A DNA stretch of 64,000 bases from AP-15 sp963789025 (GTDB taxonomy: Bacteria; Pseudomonadota; Alphaproteobacteria; ATCC43930; CGMCC-115725), in contig CAWBIT010000008.1 in assembly GCA_963789025.1 (NCBI GenBank), positions 434,001 to 498,000 on the forward strand. The letters are read 5' to 3'. The notes beneath the pieces were generated by a model, which was not told the origin of the DNA, did no database searches, and worked only from the letters and a program-made list of their open reading frames with translations. Position numbers and translations under genes: made by a program. The stretch's first letter is position 1; each line of letters opens with the position of its first letter. This document shows positions 62,406 through 64,000 of this stretch, piece after piece.

Positions 62406-62547
62406 GGCGATGCTCGTTCGCCAGCGCGTGCCAGTCGGGCTCGATGCCTTGGGCGGCGCCCCATGCCGCGAACGCCGCGGTCAAACCGGCATGCCAGTCG
62501 AGCACCGTGTCACCGGTGTCGAAAGCGAGGACCTTTATGTCTTCCAT
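62399..62547 (-). pseudogene. HAD-type (2-haloacid dehalogenase-like) hydrolase, N-terminal fragment
   Basis: ATG 62547 with GAGGAG upstream, 7 bases after the selenoprotein-like gene's stop. MEDIKVLAFDTGDTVLDWHA has the nucleophilic Asp10 of the FDxxxT motif; LTAAFAAWGAAQGIEPDWHA follows. After about 50 residues (NEHRRR) the frame crosses the tRNA-3'-like joint at 62400. Motifs II-IV are missing. It would have been the last gene of the operon with the reductase gene. Confidence 0.75.
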
Positions 62548-62554
62548 GCGCTCC

Positions 62555-63763
62555 TCAACCGCCACGCACTCTTGCGGCGGGCACCACGAAGTTGCTGACG
62601 ATCAGCCGCAGCCGCTCGTCTTCGTGCGCCTGCAGCACCTCGCGCAAAACGTGGATCGCCGCCCCCGTCGCGGCCTCGTTCCAGAACCAGTCGGTGAGCT
62701 GGCGGCTCGACGGTTTCGCGGCTCCGGCACCGGCCGCTTCCAGGCCATACGCCTTCAGATCGTCGACCGCGAAGCGCAGGATCAGCGGCGCCGAAAAACC
62801 GTCACGGGGGCTCGGCGGCGCCTTGCCGCGCAGCCAATCCGCGACATAGCGGGCGCAGTCGCCGATTGCAAACCCGCTCAGCCCCACCGAGCTGCGCCCG
62901 TGTTGCGCCATCCAGCGCCGATGTGCTCCCTGAAGCAGCAGGATTTCTGCCTCCAGCCGAGATGCGAGTGACTTGGCAGAACCATTCGCGACCGCCGCCG
63001 GCATGAAGGGCGGTTGCCACGCCGGATCGGGGCGGGCGCGCGGATCGTCGTCGGGAAAATCGATGATCCGCACCGGCCCGCCGTCCTCGACCAGCATGCC
63101 GAGCGCAGCCAGGATAACACGCTTCTGGAATGCCGGGTCGTTTGGAGGGCCGAACGGCCGCCCCAGCTCGAACGGTACCCACAGCGCGCGCGGCGGCTTC
63201 GTGTTCTCGGCCTGCGGCCGGATCAACACGACGGCGACGGTCGCGATGCCCTCTTCCTCGAGATAATGGCCCAGCGCGCTCACGGCGCGCGTGCAGACCG
63301 GTCAAACGGGGGCGAGCAGGACGCTATCGACTTTGTCCTGCTTTAGGCGGCCGGCGAGTTCGCGGGCATGCGGTTCCATCTGCAACGGGTCGGTCGCGCC
63401 CATGAACGAATAGTGGGTATCGGCCATCGACCCGATCGTCCCCTCGGCCGCGAGCTCCCACAACCGGTCGATCGGAAAGGCGACGTTCCAATCTTCCTGA
63501 AGCCCGGTGCGGTCGAAATTGATCGAGATGTGGCTGCACAGCAGGTCTTCTGGCCGCGTCGTCGCGGGGATAGCGTGATAATGCGGGTCGCGGCCGCGGA
63601 ATGGGTCCTCGCCACGTACGACGAGCCCGGCGGACGAGACAATCGCAACGCGACGCTGCGATAACGCCGGGCCCATCACCCAAGGCCGCGTTTTAAATTC
63701 CGGGCATTCGACCTCAGCTAGGCGTTTGGCCTGGTCGGGCGGCAAGTCGGTCAGTCTGGTCAC
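62555..63763 (-). CDS. Predicted selenoprotein, GrdB/PrdB-type reductase family, in-frame UGA at codon 154
   Basis: GTG 63763 follows GAGGAGAG. The first 153 codons (FKTRPWVMGPALSQRRVAIV, SSAGLVVRGEDPF, ISINFDRTGLQEDWNVAFPI, VDSVLLAPV) belong to the glycine/sarcosine/betaine/D-proline reductase B family. A TGA at 63302-63304 is followed in the same frame, with no indel, by PVCTRAVSALGHYLEEEGIA, NTKPPRALWVPFELGRPFGP and 230 more coherent residues to a TGA at 62555. Reading the UGA as selenocysteine gives a UxxC redox motif (U154-P-V-C157), exactly where the family has its Sec. A hairpin with a G-U in its loop follows (63268-63299). Total 402 residues. The selenocysteine machinery is not in the window. 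Confidence 0.8.
63268..63299 (-). promoter_or_regulatory. Candidate bacterial SECIS hairpin
   Basis: Starting two bases after the in-frame UGA, GGTCTG pairs with TGGGCC (with G-U pairs) and CGCGC pairs with GCGCG, separated by a small internal loop. The 7-base apical loop GCCGTGA holds a G-U at nucleotides 22-23 counted from the U of UGA. This is about where SelB-binding G-U occurs in the Escherichia coli fdhF element. Folding was done by eye. Confidence 0.6.
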
Positions 63764-63826
63764 TGAGCTCTCCTCGCATCAGCTCGCGGCGATGGCTCGC
63801 CTCGTTCCGGAGGAGCTTATCACGTG

Positions 63827-63848
63827 TTTTAGATCGATCAATCTAAAA
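63827..63848. promoter_or_regulatory. Palindromic operator candidate between tetR and the selenoprotein gene
   Basis: TTTTAGAT (63827-63834) and ATCTAAAA (63841-63848) are perfect inverted arms around CGATCA. The site overlaps the tetR stop codon and lies about 65 bases upstream of the GTG start of the reductase gene. Its size and symmetry suit a TetR-family dimer. Confidence 0.5.
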
Positions 63849-64000
63849 TGGTTTGCGTGCTTTGCTTTTGCTTGCTTTGCTAAGGAGCGCCAAAACTCCG
63901 TTGGCTGCGCCTTCCAGCACCTCGCGCTGCGGGCGCGTGCGCGCCAGGACACGGATGCCGAGCAGCACGCTCAATAGCAACTTGGCGAGTTCGTCCGCGG
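63843..64000 (-). CDS. TetR/AcrR-family regulator, C-terminal part (runs off the right edge)
   Basis: The visible 52 codons read ADELAKLLLSVLLGIRVLAR, TRPQREVLEGAANGVLALLS and end KARKPF with TAG at 63843-63845. The LLLSVLLGIRVLART.P segment is the usual last ligand-domain helix of this family. The DNA-binding half is beyond the window. It is upstream of the selenoprotein gene in the same direction, with an 80-base gap holding the palindrome. Confidence 0.7.
   Translation of the reverse strand, partial: ADELAKLLLSVLLGIRVLARTRPQREVLEGAANGVLALLSKASKSKARKPF

Noticed and set aside
62555..63283. Separate gene starting at GTG 63283
   Set aside because: There is no ribosome-binding site, and the frame continues without shift into the upstream frame through a single UGA; homology of the family spans both parts.

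Overview
The window looks like chromosome of an IC-rich, GC-rich alphaproteobacterium, most likely a member of Hyphomicrobiales (Bradyrhizobium-like). The pointers are a Ros/MucR zinc-finger regulator, HpnM/MlaC-type proteins, a DivK-like receiver, catabolic genes typical of soil alphaproteobacteria, and the set of insertion sequences. The assignment is inference from gene families. No rRNA, complete tRNA or CRISPR array was seen.

Much of the window is a genomic scrapyard. It holds at least seven insertion-sequence copies or remnants (two IS1595, IS91 with an integrase, IS21, two IS256, one IS5, two IS110) and more than twenty truncated or frameshifted genes. Inverted and direct duplications of host sequence, phage terminase remnants, and a family of short tRNA-3'-end-like segments (about 1656, 54448, 55812, 57351, 58908 and 62373) are also present.

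Layout. 1-6.8 kb: hemerythrin (cut by the edge), small conserved proteins, GFA-family protein, frameshifted catechol 2,3-dioxygenase, hydrolase remnant, PAP2 phosphatase, cupin dioxygenase, mucR. 6.8-11.8 kb: complete IS1595, PQQ-dehydrogenase remnant, IS91 transposase plus tyrosine recombinase. 12-16.5 kb: HpnM-like protein, pieces of LLM oxidoreductase, secreted phosphoesterase. 16.6-22.6 kb: an intact cluster of an FAD monooxygenase diverging from three translationally coupled genes (large unknown protein, radical-SAM/SPASM maturase, LodA-like/ferritin-like protein), probably a system that builds a protein-derived cofactor or crosslink. 23-28.9 kb: terminase remnants, a stand-alone winged-helix/PD-(D/E)XK-like nuclease gene, small secreted proteins, DUF2321. 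29-38.6 kb: catabolic gene fragments, cytochrome P460 remnant with an intact disulfide oxidoreductase, truncated molybdopterin oxidoreductase, ABC binding protein, small envelope proteins. 39-42 kb: IS21 and a receiver protein. 43-50 kb: flavin monooxygenase, an inverted duplication of a cyclase fragment, a PEP-CTERM protein, an HpnM pseudogene, DUF417 and DCC proteins. 50-53.5 kb: IS256, IS5, and a second P460/oxidoreductase module. 54-58.9 kb: cystathionine gamma-synthase-like enzyme, an unusual receiver-FHA fusion, truncated IS256. 59-62.4 kb: two broken IS110 elements. 62.4-64 kb: TetR regulator, then a GrdB-type reductase gene interrupted by an in-frame UGA with a UxxC context and a SECIS-like hairpin, i.e. 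a predicted selenoprotein, followed by a truncated HAD hydrolase.

The strongest candidates for biology worth following are the predicted selenoprotein at the right end, the radical-SAM/FAD/ferritin-like cluster at 16.6-22.6 kb, the stand-alone nuclease gene at 24.5 kb and the receiver-FHA fusion at 56.2 kb. All functional statements come from reading motifs; no database search was run.
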